From an uncultured Alphaproteobacteria bacterium (lineage in GTDB: Bacteria > Pseudomonadota > Alphaproteobacteria > CAAHEQ01 > UBA3637), in contig CAJOPC010000021.1 of assembly GCA_905236245.1 (NCBI GenBank), positions 1-48,963 on the forward strand: 48,963 bases of DNA, given 5' to 3'. The position numbers were made by a program, and so were the translations under genes. Position 1 is the stretch's first letter, and the number at the start of each line of letters is the position of its first letter. Below the pieces are notes generated by a model, which saw only the letters and a program-made list of their open reading frames with translations, did not search any database and was not told the origin of the DNA. Shown piece by piece: positions 25,995 to 35,030 of this stretch.

Positions 25995-28900
25995 ATGCAG
26001 AATTTTATCCGAATTTTGTTATTAGGTGTTGCATTTGTGTGTGGGGCAAGCTGTGAGGTTTGGGCAGCAGATTCGCAACATTATGTTGGGCTTCCGCGAG
26101 ATGGAATGTTAGATATTTTTGCAGATAGCGATGGTCATGCAATTTTTACTTTTCATATTGGCTCTACGGATCAGGTGTTTCATACGGCGGCCCAGGCCCG
26201 AGAGGCTTTGATAGATGAGTACTATGGTAGCCGTGAGGATCGCGCACTGAGGACTTTTGATGCTCTTGTGAGTGCATATGGTTTAAGTCCGAATGATAGT
26301 AGTACTCAATATTTTCAACCAAGAGATTACACGAGAACGTGGACCAGAGATGATAATGGACAGGTTGTTTTTGAAACACAACTTAAATCGATAACTATTC
26401 CTGGTTCTGCAGGAGGCAATTCAAATGGTTCTAGTTCGGATTATACGTATATGCCGGGAGCCTCTTGGACATCGCCAAGTGAGGTTGGTAGTGTAGGTGG
26501 TGGAGTTTTGTCTGCGCGAGAGGCAATGAAATATTCTAATATCATGGGGGTTGCTCCAAGAGATCCTACGCAACTTTCTTTTGGGCCAGTTCAGGGGGCG
26601 ACAGATCAATTTACTGGCAGCCTTACCGAATTGATGGGCAAGCCAGGGGGAAGAGAGTATTATCATGCGGTAATTGCTCCACAATTGGGTGATATGGGTA
26701 TCACGGTATTGAATAATGCGGCAAATAATACGACCTATTATGCAAAAAAGGAGGATTTACCACAGTTAAATGGTACTTTGAATCAAACCATTAAGATAGA
26801 TGGTGTCCCTATGCAAGTGGGAGATCTGGATACTGCGTCCATACGATCTTTGGCCGAAGCAAGCGGTATGACGTATAATAATGATACTACTTCTTTCAAA
26901 TATAATACCGACAGTTTAAGTGGTGTTACAAGAAACCCAGGAGGAGATTATTCTGCTACGGTTAATGGGACGGAAGTTTCCGGTATTTCACGGGAGATGT
27001 TGCCGTTTTCTATGGCCCAAACTGCAGATGATCATTTCCAGGCAAAAGTGGATCAAGTAGGAACAGCCGTACCGGTTACAACTGCAGATGGACGAACGAC
27101 GGGATGGTATGATGAAAAAACAAAAACAATAACCGTTGGAGGTCAGACATATACAGGGGTCATTGCAGAAGGAGATACTTTTTATGGTGGTAATCAGACT
27201 TTCCAACGAGCGGGGGAGGCCGCAGGATATGAGGTATATGACAAGTTTAATACCCATGTTGATCCCCAAAATGTTTCTATTAGAGTTGTAGATGGAAAGC
27301 CAGTTGCTGTTGATCGTCTTGGGCAAGTGATGGATGGGGCACACTTGGTGCCAAAGTCATTGGCTTCGGAATATAGTATGGATTCATACTTGGTTTATGA
27401 TAAAGACGGTGGTACTTGGAGTATAAGAGGTAATGATGCAAGCGGATCTCTTGTTCCAGCTCAAGTGCTTCAATATAATCCAGCGACAAATACATTTGAA
27501 TTGTCGGATGCACAGCGGCAATTGAACGCGGCACATGTTGCCAATCAGAACAATTATAACGCACAAATGGCAAAACTGGGCGAACAAATAAAGGGCGCAG
27601 AGGATGTTTTGCGTTTTGCAACCGTGCCCGAAAAGAATGCCGAAGGTCAGAAAACTGGTGGAACTACCTGGTTAAGCGATAGCGATAAGGAAACAATTCG
27701 AGGATTTATTAACAATGGTAATGCGGCTGGGTTGCAGGAGTATTTTGCGAACAACAATCCGGGTTTGTCTGAAGGGGATGTTAAAGCATTAGTGAATGCG
27801 GCTGCATCTCGGGCTACTCTTGATTCCTTGGCTAAACAACCAGGTGTGACGCAAGGGGATGTTCCTACTATGAACTTTAATAGTGCTATTGATAATGATT
27901 TAAAGAAAATGCAAACTCTTGCCGGTACAGTGAATGGAAATGATACGCTTGAGAATCGTTGGAATGCTTTGACCAGTTTGGCAGGTTTGGCTAATGGATA
28001 TGCTGATCCTAATTCGCCGACTTATAATCCTAGCTTTAATCCCAATAATATGCCATCAAGCATTGGATCCGCGATGGATGCGTCTCAGTACTTTTTTGAT
28101 ACGTCAGGAGATACGCTTAAGGGTGCCAATAAGACATTGTGGGATAATTTGAGATTTGGTCAAAATGATTATAATCAGTCTGGATATTACGCATTGAATG
28201 ACCAGAATCGTGGAATAATAGATGGACGCTACATGTTTGATGCCCGAGAAGGTAGTGAGTTTTCAAAGGGTTTGGCCAAGTTGGGTTTGAAAGTTGTGAC
28301 GCCGGATGGTGGTGATACATGGCAATTTGTGGCTGCGGGAGATTATAAGGATTTAGGTAGTGCATATATGGACTATGCTGCGGCAAGGAATGCTTATGAT
28401 GCATTATCTGGTCGTGGAAGTATGTCTCAAAGTACTTCGACAGTTGGCCGGTTACAAAATACGATTAGAGATCTTGAAAATAGGCTAAGTGAAATGCCAT
28501 TCTTTAAGAATAAGGACCAGAAGGCTCAAGCGGCTCAGCTTAAGCAACAGCTTGCAGACGCCAAAAAAGAACTTGCGGCAGCACAGGGACTGGTCGATAC
28601 TTATAAAAAGGATTTGAATGATCCTACTAATTTCAGCAAGTATTCAGAACTTGTTGGTCCTATGCAGGCGGCTCAGGACAGATTGGCGGCAGCTGAGGCA
28701 GCTTTAAAGAAAAACCCAAATGATCCAAAAGCAAAACAGGCTGTTGAATCGGCTAAGAAGGCGTTAGAAGATGCGCAAAATGCGTCCAAGCAAAATGTGC
28801 AAGATCTAGGGGCCCAACATATAGCAGCCGAGGCGGCAAATGCGGCACGGGAAAAGTTGATAGCAGAGTCAAGGAATGCTGCAAATCAAACTCTTGCCGG

Positions 28901-29984
28901 AGCGGCTGGATCTGGTGATACACCTAATGGACTTGGAACAAACAATAATGGAACATTTGTGCCAAGCGCTGGATTTGCACCGTTCTATAATATGATGATG
29001 GATCCGGATAGCGAGATTGGTGCGGGTATGCGTAATTATTTTGCAAGTAGCATTGACCCAAATACTGGTAATACATCTTCTGATTATCACAACCTTGATT
29101 TTTACAAGAATATGAGTCCGGAGCAAAGGGAAGCCTTTGATAAGTGGTTTGGTGGTTTGTCTCCCGAAGAAAGGCAAGCTTTGCAGACTGCCGGTGTCCA
29201 AACGGATGGTCCAATGGGAACGAAAAAAACTGAAGATCCATTGATGGCCCAAACCGAATTGGATAAGAAGGGAATGGATGTTCCACATGAAGCAAAGGTG
29301 GCAGATATTATCCAGTTAGCCTTAGAAATCACGAATACTCTTATGACCGACAATGAATTCGATGAAGTTAAGAACGTCGAAATTGCGGCAGGTGATATTG
29401 GCGAGGCCGTTGGCCCTGTTGAACCGACAGCGTTGGCAGATTCTGATTCTGTGACTCCAAGTGGTCGAATCACCAGTGCGGCAAGTTCTGCAGCCACATT
29501 GTTGAAGATGAGTCCTGTTGACTTGGATCTTTTGAGCACACATGTTGCACAAGAGGAAGAGGAGAATAATACACCTGCTTTACAAACGGGTCTTGGCGGA
29601 ACAAGTCAAGGACAAGGAACCGGAGAGGATGGCACACTTAATCCACCTGCACCGACGCCCGTTGTGGACTCAGAATATGTGAAGGAGATTAAACGACGTC
29701 GGCTTGAATTATTGCGTCAAACAGTGAATAGAGTTATTCCGTTGGCTGAAGGCATGAATGCAATATCCAAAGATTACTTTGAACGTGCAGACGGTTTTGT
29801 GTCGGATTTGAAGCCGGTGGTGACACAGAATGGATCTTTGGGTGGAAATCAAGACGTGAGTCGGTTTGTCTTGTTTGAGAACTTGCGTGCCAGTGCGTTG
29901 ACAGGGGCTCAAATGAGTGTGCAAAGTGCTAGAATTTTGAATGAACAGGAGGTTGTAGATGAAACTACATCAAGCAATAATTAA
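25995..29984 (+). CDS. Giant 1329-residue secreted protein of the T4SS block
   Basis: No family recognised. A signal peptide (MQNFIRILLLGVAFVCGASC, cleavage after EVWA near 25) targets it to the periplasm or beyond. Residues about 30-800 are rich in G, N, D, T and Y with repeated small beta-like stretches. Residues about 808-970 form a predicted coiled coil with AAQAQ and AAAEAALKK-type heptads. The C-terminal about 100 residues, from VKEIKRRRLELLRQTV to SARILNEQEV, are helical and resemble in pattern the ends of the next proteins. I start it at 25995 behind AGAGGGAGG; the open frame upstream lacks a signal. AGA, CGA and ATA codons look more frequent than in neighbours. It could be a surface or pilus-tip component, or an effector. 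Confidence 0.75.
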   Translation: MQNFIRILLLGVAFVCGASCEVWAADSQHYVGLPRDGMLDIFADSDGHAIFTFHIGSTDQVFHTAAQAREALIDEYYGSREDRALRTFDALVSAYGLSPNDSSTQYFQPRDYTRTWTRDDNGQVVFETQLKSITIPGSAGGNSNGSSSDYTYMPGASWTSPSEVGSVGGGVLSAREAMKYSNIMGVAPRDPTQLSFGPVQGATDQFTGSLTELMGKPGGREYYHAVIAPQLGDMGITVLNNAANNTTYYAKKEDLPQLNGTLNQTIKIDGVPMQVGDLDTASIRSLAEASGMTYNNDTTSFKYNTDSLSGVTRNPGGDYSATVNGTEVSGISREMLPFSMAQTADDHFQAKVDQVGTAVPVTTADGRTTGWYDEKTKTITVGGQTYTGVIAEGDTFYGGNQTFQRAGEAAGYEVYDKFNTHVDPQNVSIRVVDGKPVAVDRLGQVMDGAHLVPKSLASEYSMDSYLVYDKDGGTWSIRGNDASGSLVPAQVLQYNPATNTFELSDAQRQLNAAHVANQNNYNAQMAKLGEQIKGAEDVLRFATVPEKNAEGQKTGGTTWLSDSDKETIRGFINNGNAAGLQEYFANNNPGLSEGDVKALVNAAASRATLDSLAKQPGVTQGDVPTMNFNSAIDNDLKKMQTLAGTVNGNDTLENRWNALTSLAGLANGYADPNSPTYNPSFNPNNMPSSIGSAMDASQYFFDTSGDTLKGANKTLWDNLRFGQNDYNQSGYYALNDQNRGIIDGRYMFDAREGSEFSKGLAKLGLKVVTPDGGDTWQFVAAGDYKDLGSAYMDYAAARNAYDALSGRGSMSQSTSTVGRLQNTIRDLENRLSEMPFFKNKDQKAQAAQLKQQLADAKKELAAAQGLVDTYKKDLNDPTNFSKYSELVGPMQAAQDRLAAAEAALKKNPNDPKAKQAVESAKKALEDAQNASKQNVQDLGAQHIAAEAANAAREKLIAESRNAANQTLAGAAGSGDTPNGLGTNNNGTFVPSAGFAPFYNMMMDPDSEIGAGMRNYFASSIDPNTGNTSSDYHNLDFYKNMSPEQREAFDKWFGGLSPEERQALQTAGVQTDGPMGTKKTEDPLMAQTELDKKGMDVPHEAKVADIIQLALEITNTLMTDNEFDEVKNVEIAAGDIGEAVGPVEPTALADSDSVTPSGRITSAASSAATLLKMSPVDLDLLSTHVAQEEEENNTPALQTGLGGTSQGQGTGEDGTLNPPAPTPVVDSEYVKEIKRRRLELLRQTVNRVIPLAEGMNAISKDYFERADGFVSDLKPVVTQNGSLGGNQDVSRFVLFENLRASALTGAQMSVQSARILNEQEVVDETTSSNN

Positions 29985-30939
29985 TGCCGTTTGTGGTGCT
30001 GCTTTATTGGGGATGACGGTAGCTTCACCGGTTCGGAGTTATGCTTCGACAAGTGAGAAAATGGCTGAGATTCAGGAAGTGTTCACTTATCTTTCTGCGG
30101 GGGTTACCATACTTGCGGCAGGAGTGTCTTTGGTAACTACAGCTGGATGTCCGCTCTTTTGGTGTACGGATTCTATGCCTATGAAGGATGGAATTGGTAC
30201 TGGTTCATTTAATATAGATATTGCCGGGGCCCTTGTGGATGCTGCTGCCATTTGGGTGACCTCAGAATCTGGAACCGAGTGGAAAGGTTTGGAAGATGGT
30301 TTGCAAGCTGCTGTGCGAAAAATCGGCGAAGCAGAGGATCTACAAGAGTCTGGAGTGGAAGAAGCCTTTGTTGATAAATCAGAAATTTTGGTTGAATCCT
30401 TAGATACGGCTGGTTTGGAAGCACTGGAAGATCCAAGCGGAAACATTCCTAAGACACTCGATGAGATTATCAGTTCTCCAGCGAAAATTCAGGATGCTTT
30501 TGGCACGGTATCAGTAAGTCAATTGCAATCGGGTAGTAGTAATGGTAGCAATAGTGGTAGTAATACGAATAGTGGTAGTAATGGAACGTCAACAACGACA
30601 GTGCCATCTAATACCAATTTACAAACAGGCGTGAATCCCGAAAATCTGACGGCTGAGGAGTTAGACTTATTAAGAGCTCGTAGGCGTGAGGCTCATTTAC
30701 AAAAAGTTGCAACTGCAGGTGCTGCTCGTGCTCATTTGATGAAGGTTATTGCTAAAAGAGAAAAAGAGGCAGTTGAGAAGATGAAAGAAGTCGGTAAGGC
30801 CGATGGATTGGTTGCAAATGTTAAGTTGGTGACGGCAGATGATTTATATTTGGGACAGTTGCAAAATACAATGAATTCAGTTTTGGGGCAAGAAGTTGCA
30901 AATGAGGCTGCTGCGGCCTTGCAGAGTATTGAAGAATAA
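29959..30939 (+). CDS. Secreted protein with Ser/Asn/Gly linker (T4SS block)
   Basis: A 326-residue exported protein of unknown function. A signal peptide (cleavage near SYAS, about 30) is followed by a hydrophobic stretch with FTYLSAGVTILAAGVSLV and a CPLFWC motif that could form a disulfide. Then come an acidic middle, a low-complexity SSNGSNSGSNTNSGSNGTS linker (about 192-212), and a helical C-terminal region beginning LDLLRARRREAHLQKV. The long helix and the final LGQEVANEAAAALQSIEE suggest a hairpin. The start follows AGGAGG and overlaps the preceding gene by 26 bases, so the two are coupled. Confidence 0.7.
   Translation: MKLHQAIINAVCGAALLGMTVASPVRSYASTSEKMAEIQEVFTYLSAGVTILAAGVSLVTTAGCPLFWCTDSMPMKDGIGTGSFNIDIAGALVDAAAIWVTSESGTEWKGLEDGLQAAVRKIGEAEDLQESGVEEAFVDKSEILVESLDTAGLEALEDPSGNIPKTLDEIISSPAKIQDAFGTVSVSQLQSGSSNGSNSGSNTNSGSNGTSTTTVPSNTNLQTGVNPENLTAEELDLLRARRREAHLQKVATAGAARAHLMKVIAKREKEAVEKMKEVGKADGLVANVKLVTADDLYLGQLQNTMNSVLGQEVANEAAAALQSIEE
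30532..30593 (+). repeat. Low-complexity GGTAGTAAT-type repeat coding a linker
   Basis: Imperfect copies of GGTAGT and AATAGTGGTAGTAAT run through this stretch and encode the Gly/Ser/Asn linker of the secreted protein. The copies are close enough that slippage could vary linker length. Confidence 0.6.
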
Positions 30940-30950
30940 AGGAGGAGAAA

Positions 30951-31772
30951 ATGCGTAGAAAGCTTTTATTATCGGTTGTGGTGAGCTGTTTTCTTTTTTG
31001 TTCCAGTGTAGGTTATGGAAAGGTTGTTTTCCCGACCGGCGGTTTAGTCCATTCGCAGATACAAGATCCTATTAGCGCATTGGTTGAGGCTTTATTTTTA
31101 GCCATACAGTATACTCGTAAAGATACGGAAATTGATGCGAGCGCAGGTATTAAAAAGATAAAGGATAACATTGGACAAGGTGATGGTCCGGGAATTTCAG
31201 CAACGGGAGCTTCAGGCGCTGATACTGTTACTGATGAAGAAGCAGCTGAGATGGTTAAGGCAGCAGAAGAAGAGGCTGCAACAGTTCCTAATTTGATTAT
31301 TGAACTGATTGAGAAAAAGGAAGCCGATTTTAAGAAAGTTCAAGCGGTTATTGCAGATCAAGCTTTTGTGCGCGATAGCGCTGAAGTTAATGCTGATTGC
31401 GAATGTGATAATGGTAAAAAAGGCACACAATGTAGCCCTGTAGATTGTGCTGTTGATCGTCAAAATGAAGATTTAATGACCGCCTCAACGGCAGCATCGA
31501 CATTAGCAGATAGCTTTTTCCAAAAGGGGCAAGATGAAAGTTATGAAAAATTACAAGGGTTGATAGACCAGATTAATAGTGATGAAACGCTGATTGATTT
31601 CGTCGCAGATATGGGTGCTGTTTCTGTTTATTCTTCGGATCAATTGGTGGATATGATTGAGTTGTATGCATATGACTTGGCAGCTCAATCCTATCGTAAT
31701 TTATCAACGGTTGGCGTTGCGGAAGTTGATGTCGCACAAGCTGTGAAAGGGGATGTAGATGATGATTCGTAA
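30951..31772 (+). CDS. Secreted protein with cysteine-rich loop (T4SS block)
   Basis: A 273-residue exported protein of unknown function, preceded by an excellent AAAGGAGGAGAAA site. The signal peptide ends near SVGYG (about 24). The N-terminal part has PTGGLVHSQIQDPISALVEALFLAIQ, perhaps an amphipathic helix. A cluster DCECDNGKKGTQCSPVDC (about residues 150-167) holds five cysteines that could form disulfides or bind metal. The C-terminal about 100 residues are helical and end near DMIELYAYDLAAQSYRNL. Its last 14 bases overlap the next gene. Confidence 0.68.
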   Translation: MRRKLLLSVVVSCFLFCSSVGYGKVVFPTGGLVHSQIQDPISALVEALFLAIQYTRKDTEIDASAGIKKIKDNIGQGDGPGISATGASGADTVTDEEAAEMVKAAEEEAATVPNLIIELIEKKEADFKKVQAVIADQAFVRDSAEVNADCECDNGKKGTQCSPVDCAVDRQNEDLMTASTAASTLADSFFQKGQDESYEKLQGLIDQINSDETLIDFVADMGAVSVYSSDQLVDMIELYAYDLAAQSYRNLSTVGVAEVDVAQAVKGDVDDDS

Positions 31773-32637
31773 TAAAACTTTTTCAGGTATTATTTTAGGG
31801 GCTCTTTTTATGTCCTCGCTTGTTTGGGCGACATGTCCACCGGAAGGTCGTCCCAAGATTGTGATGGCTCCGTGGGCTGTGACCGATCCAATCCGTAATA
31901 TAACGGGTGCAGTTTTGACGTTGATATCCATGGGTAAGCATCCAAAACAAGTTGCAAAGATTGTTGGACACCAACAGGAAGTAGATGCTTTGATTGATGG
32001 TGAGGAGTCTTATAAGGTTGAGGAAGGAACGGGTTCGGGATCTGGTCCTTTGGAAATTAGCGCCTATACATATATCAAAGAAAAGATTTTTGATAAGCAA
32101 ATGTATTCTCCTTATTCAAAATTGAATAATAAGATTAAACCTTTATTAGGAGGTAGTAGTTCTTCCGGTTCCGGGGAATCCGGTGGTTCATCTGGCTCTG
32201 ATGGTTCTTCGGGCTCTAATGGTTCTTCGGGTTCTAGTGGTTCTTCGGGTTCAAGCTCGGGCGTTTCAAATTCAAGATTGCGTGAAGTTATCTTAGAAGA
32301 ATTTTTCATCGAAAATTCGGCTAAAAATACCGAGGAAAATCGTAAGAAAGTTCAACGTAATCGGGATGATTATTTAAGGGCTTTGGGAACTGAATATACG
32401 CGTTTGTCCAATACTGTTCAATCAAAAATCGGAGATGATATGGCGGCTGTTGTCGCAGCAGTTAGTGGAGATGGTTCTATAGGAATTGTGTCTGGAACCG
32501 ATCAGAGTTGGAAAGCTATTAACAAAGCAGTTTTGGTGGATTTGGCTTTGCAAATTGAAATGATGGAATTGGAAGCGGCACGGTTCTTGTCTGTTCAACC
32601 TATTCCAATGATTGATAATCCAGAACAAGGGTCGTAA
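31759..32637 (+). CDS. Secreted protein with Ser/Gly repeat linker (T4SS block)
   Basis: A 292-residue exported protein of unknown function. The signal peptide runs to about SLVWA (23). The N-terminal domain includes MAPWAVTDPIRNITGAVLTL. A long Gly/Ser linker (about 132-170) is encoded by near-exact 18-base repeats. The C-terminal helical domain begins LREVILEEFF, continues NRKKVQRNRDDYLRAL, and ends NKAVLVDLALQIEMMELEAA then RFLSVQP. That last segment looks like the end of VirB5/TrbJ-type proteins. Starts at 31759 (ATG ATG) are adjacent and I keep the first. The start overlaps the previous gene, so it is coupled. Confidence 0.7.
   Translation: MMIRNKTFSGIILGALFMSSLVWATCPPEGRPKIVMAPWAVTDPIRNITGAVLTLISMGKHPKQVAKIVGHQQEVDALIDGEESYKVEEGTGSGSGPLEISAYTYIKEKIFDKQMYSPYSKLNNKIKPLLGGSSSSGSGESGGSSGSDGSSGSNGSSGSSGSSGSSSGVSNSRLREVILEEFFIENSAKNTEENRKKVQRNRDDYLRALGTEYTRLSNTVQSKIGDDMAAVVAAVSGDGSIGIVSGTDQSWKAINKAVLVDLALQIEMMELEAARFLSVQPIPMIDNPEQGS
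32185..32256 (+). repeat. Four 18-base tandem repeats coding Gly-Ser-Ser-Gly-Ser linker
   Basis: Copies begin at 32185, 32203, 32221 and 32239 with the form GGTTCTTCGGGTTCTAGT and a few substitutions. They encode six-residue units of GSSGSX. Such perfect-length tandem copies can expand or contract by slippage without breaking the frame. Confidence 0.75.
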
Positions 32638-32647
32638 GGAGGATCAG

Positions 32648-33853
32648 ATGAAAAAGTTTTTAATTGGTTTACTACTTTTGGGCGTGAGCGTTTCTGCTGT
32701 CGCGGTGGATGAGCCGTACGATTCTCATGCGAGAGCTACAGGTTATAATATGGCCGCAGGAAAACAGCAGGGAACTGAATTGGGAAATAGAAATGATAAT
32801 CCTACTTATCGTAAAGATGATGATATCGCGGCTGGTATCAATATGGGGCTTGGTTCTATTTCCATGGTGGATTCTCTTTTGGGAATGTTTACTAAATTTA
32901 CAATAATGGGAAAACTTAATGAATGGGCTAAAGATGCCATTCAAGGTTTGATTTCTTCTGGAGAATCTAAGGCTGCTAACTGCCCGCTGTGTGCTACGAC
33001 ATTGGCAACGGAAGCAACAGGTGGCCCTGAAGATCCGGCTTATGCTGGGGCTTATGCTTCATTTTTGTTGTCTTGTGAGACAATGCCTCCTGTTATGTTA
33101 AAACCTGGTCCAAACGAGCAACATTCTTTTGAAGATACTGTTTGCCCGGTGTGTGTGGAATCTATTGGACATAAGTGGCCACCGATTCTTTTTGTGGCGC
33201 CGGATGTGATGGGTTTGGTTGTTTCAGGTGTAAAATTGCTCACAACACAATTTTTACAGGATGCTAATAAAGTTATTGCACAATTGGTTGGAGCAGAAGG
33301 CCATGTGACAGATAAATGGGTTGGTCCGCCATCTCGTAATACAGTTATTCAAACTATGGGCGAAGTTATTGCGGTTACTTCTCATACATTTGCTTCCTTG
33401 GGTTTTGATGCAAGTGAATACAAGGGAATAGAGGCTCCGGATAAAGCTTCTAGACGAGAATTATTTGAATATCGTTCTAAACAGATTGCCGAAGATCAAA
33501 GATCTTTAAAGAATGTGACACAAAAGAATTTGCGTTTGTTGTATCGTGCTCAACAACGTTCGGTAAAGGCTTTGACTCGTGCGATGGAATTAAAAAAGCA
33601 ATTAAATGTTTTGGCAGATGTGGATGCTAAGATTGATGCAAAATATGATAATTTGCCATCTTCTTTGTCGGCAGAAGCCAGTCGTCGGGCCTTGTTTGGT
33701 GCTTTGATGCAATTAAAATTAAGTATAGTGGCTGCGCGTACGAAAATGCGTTCAGAGGCTTTGGAATTAGAATTTAAACCCATGGTTAAACAAACAGAAG
33801 GTGTGAAATTAGCCACGGGAACTGCTGGGATAACAGACGGAGGCTCACAATGA
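32648..33853 (+). CDS. Secreted protein with paired CPxC motifs (T4SS block)
   Basis: A 401-residue exported protein of unknown function. The signal peptide MKKFLIGLLLLGVSVSAVAV ends near 19. The middle holds NCPLC (about residues 116-120) and VCPVC (about 166-170), with a further cysteine in LLSCETMPP. The two CPxC pairs are about 50 residues apart and could bind zinc or form disulfides. A hydrophobic region AGINMGLGSISMVDSLLGMF precedes them. The C-terminal half (from RRELFEYRSKQIAEDQ) is long-helical, with QRSVKALTRAMELKKQLNVL and ALFGALMQLKLSIVAARTKM. The ATG at 32648 follows AAGGAGGATCAG. Its stop overlaps the next start as ATGA. Confidence 0.7.
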   Translation: MKKFLIGLLLLGVSVSAVAVDEPYDSHARATGYNMAAGKQQGTELGNRNDNPTYRKDDDIAAGINMGLGSISMVDSLLGMFTKFTIMGKLNEWAKDAIQGLISSGESKAANCPLCATTLATEATGGPEDPAYAGAYASFLLSCETMPPVMLKPGPNEQHSFEDTVCPVCVESIGHKWPPILFVAPDVMGLVVSGVKLLTTQFLQDANKVIAQLVGAEGHVTDKWVGPPSRNTVIQTMGEVIAVTSHTFASLGFDASEYKGIEAPDKASRRELFEYRSKQIAEDQRSLKNVTQKNLRLLYRAQQRSVKALTRAMELKKQLNVLADVDAKIDAKYDNLPSSLSAEASRRALFGALMQLKLSIVAARTKMRSEALELEFKPMVKQTEGVKLATGTAGITDGGSQ

Positions 33854-35013
33854 AAAAATCATTCTTTTTGTTTGTTTGTTTAACTGCATTGGTTGCCGGA
33901 ACAGGACATGCGGCACGTTATGGGGTTACGCCAATGGTAGAACGTCAAATTGGCACGATAGGAAAGTATCTTCCTTCTCATAACGAGGCACTCGATAACG
34001 CGTTGACGGCACACAATTTGCTTAATAAGTTGCCGGAGTTACAGAAGGTGTCCGAGACAATGCGTACTTTGGGACTTACAACCAAAAAAATGCAAAAATA
34101 TTTTGATAGTTTGATGAAGTGTAATGAACAACGGTTTGCCGGACGTTTTAAGAATCCTCGGGCGATGGTTGATAAAGTGCGGCAGGAATATGCACAACGT
34201 GTTGACGCAATGCCAAAAGAGGCTGATTCGGATCCGGATAGTATTGTTCCGTTATCTATCAGACAACGTGATGAGCGTAGTAAGCGTAAGGCGCAGATTG
34301 AAAACGAGGTAATGACAGATGTTTTTAAAAATGGTGAAAAATATGGTGGTGAGATTATAGCTAAATCTTCTGCTGTTGCGCCCAAAGTGATGCCTCGAAA
34401 TTCCGAGTATAATGTGCTCCAAGAAATGGGAGATTTGGAGACGGGCTTGAATAATGCTAAGGTTGGTCAAGAACAGTTGGCATCCACGTTTAAGCGGATG
34501 CAAGACGATTTTTCTCGCCAACTTGAGAAATTAGGTTTGTCGTATCCGAATTTAGATCTGTCAAAGGGGGCTCAGGTTTTGTCAGTGCGTAAAGCGCTCA
34601 AAGAGGTGAAAAGTCGTTATCTAAACGAAGCTAAAGCATATATCGTGAAGTTGGACGAACAGGACGCGGCTCATCCAGATTTAGCTAAAGAACGTGAAGC
34701 GCGTTCTATGAATAAAGAAAAAGTTATGGCGCGGATGCAAGAGCAATTCCCGGAGGCTTTTTCTGAATTACAAAGTTTGGATTATCAAACCCCACAACAA
34801 CAGCAACAGTTGTTGGTTACGGCCTTGGAACAGGATAAGGAAGCCTTGGTGTATTTAACAGCTACAAATGCTGTAGAAGTAGATCAGCGCATGGCTGAAG
34901 GGCGTTCAAATCGAGCCATGGTCCAAGAGTTAGTCGATAAAGCCTTTAATTTGGTTGACGAAAATATGGAACAGGCGTTTGATTTTGATTTTAGTATGTG
35001 TCAATCAAGCTAA
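33850..35013 (+). CDS. Secreted helical protein (T4SS block)
   Basis: A 387-residue exported, almost entirely helical protein of unknown function. Signal peptide MKKSFFLFVCLTALVAGTGH, probable cleavage after A21. It contains several predicted coiled-coil runs, including MGDLETGLNNAKVGQEQLAS and RQLEKLGLSYPN. A Gln-rich stretch TPQQQQQLLVTAL lies near 317, and SMCQSS is at the C-terminus. Two cysteines (in MKCNEQRF and at the end) are the only ones in the mature protein. It differs from the five preceding proteins in lacking the linker plus terminal-helix layout. Coupled to the previous gene by ATGA. Confidence 0.68.
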   Translation: MKKSFFLFVCLTALVAGTGHAARYGVTPMVERQIGTIGKYLPSHNEALDNALTAHNLLNKLPELQKVSETMRTLGLTTKKMQKYFDSLMKCNEQRFAGRFKNPRAMVDKVRQEYAQRVDAMPKEADSDPDSIVPLSIRQRDERSKRKAQIENEVMTDVFKNGEKYGGEIIAKSSAVAPKVMPRNSEYNVLQEMGDLETGLNNAKVGQEQLASTFKRMQDDFSRQLEKLGLSYPNLDLSKGAQVLSVRKALKEVKSRYLNEAKAYIVKLDEQDAAHPDLAKEREARSMNKEKVMARMQEQFPEAFSELQSLDYQTPQQQQQLLVTALEQDKEALVYLTATNAVEVDQRMAEGRSNRAMVQELVDKAFNLVDENMEQAFDFDFSMCQSS

Positions 35014-35030
35014 TTGACAAGGAGATTTGA

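Noticed and set aside
25995-29984. Large secreted protein as a toxin of the RTX or contact-dependent inhibition type
   Set aside because: No GGxGxDxxx nonapeptides, haemagglutinin repeats, VENN motif or toxin-like C-terminus with an immunity gene was seen.
30532-32256. CRISPR array
   Set aside because: The repeats are short, directly adjacent, in frame, and have no unique spacers; they encode Gly/Ser linkers.
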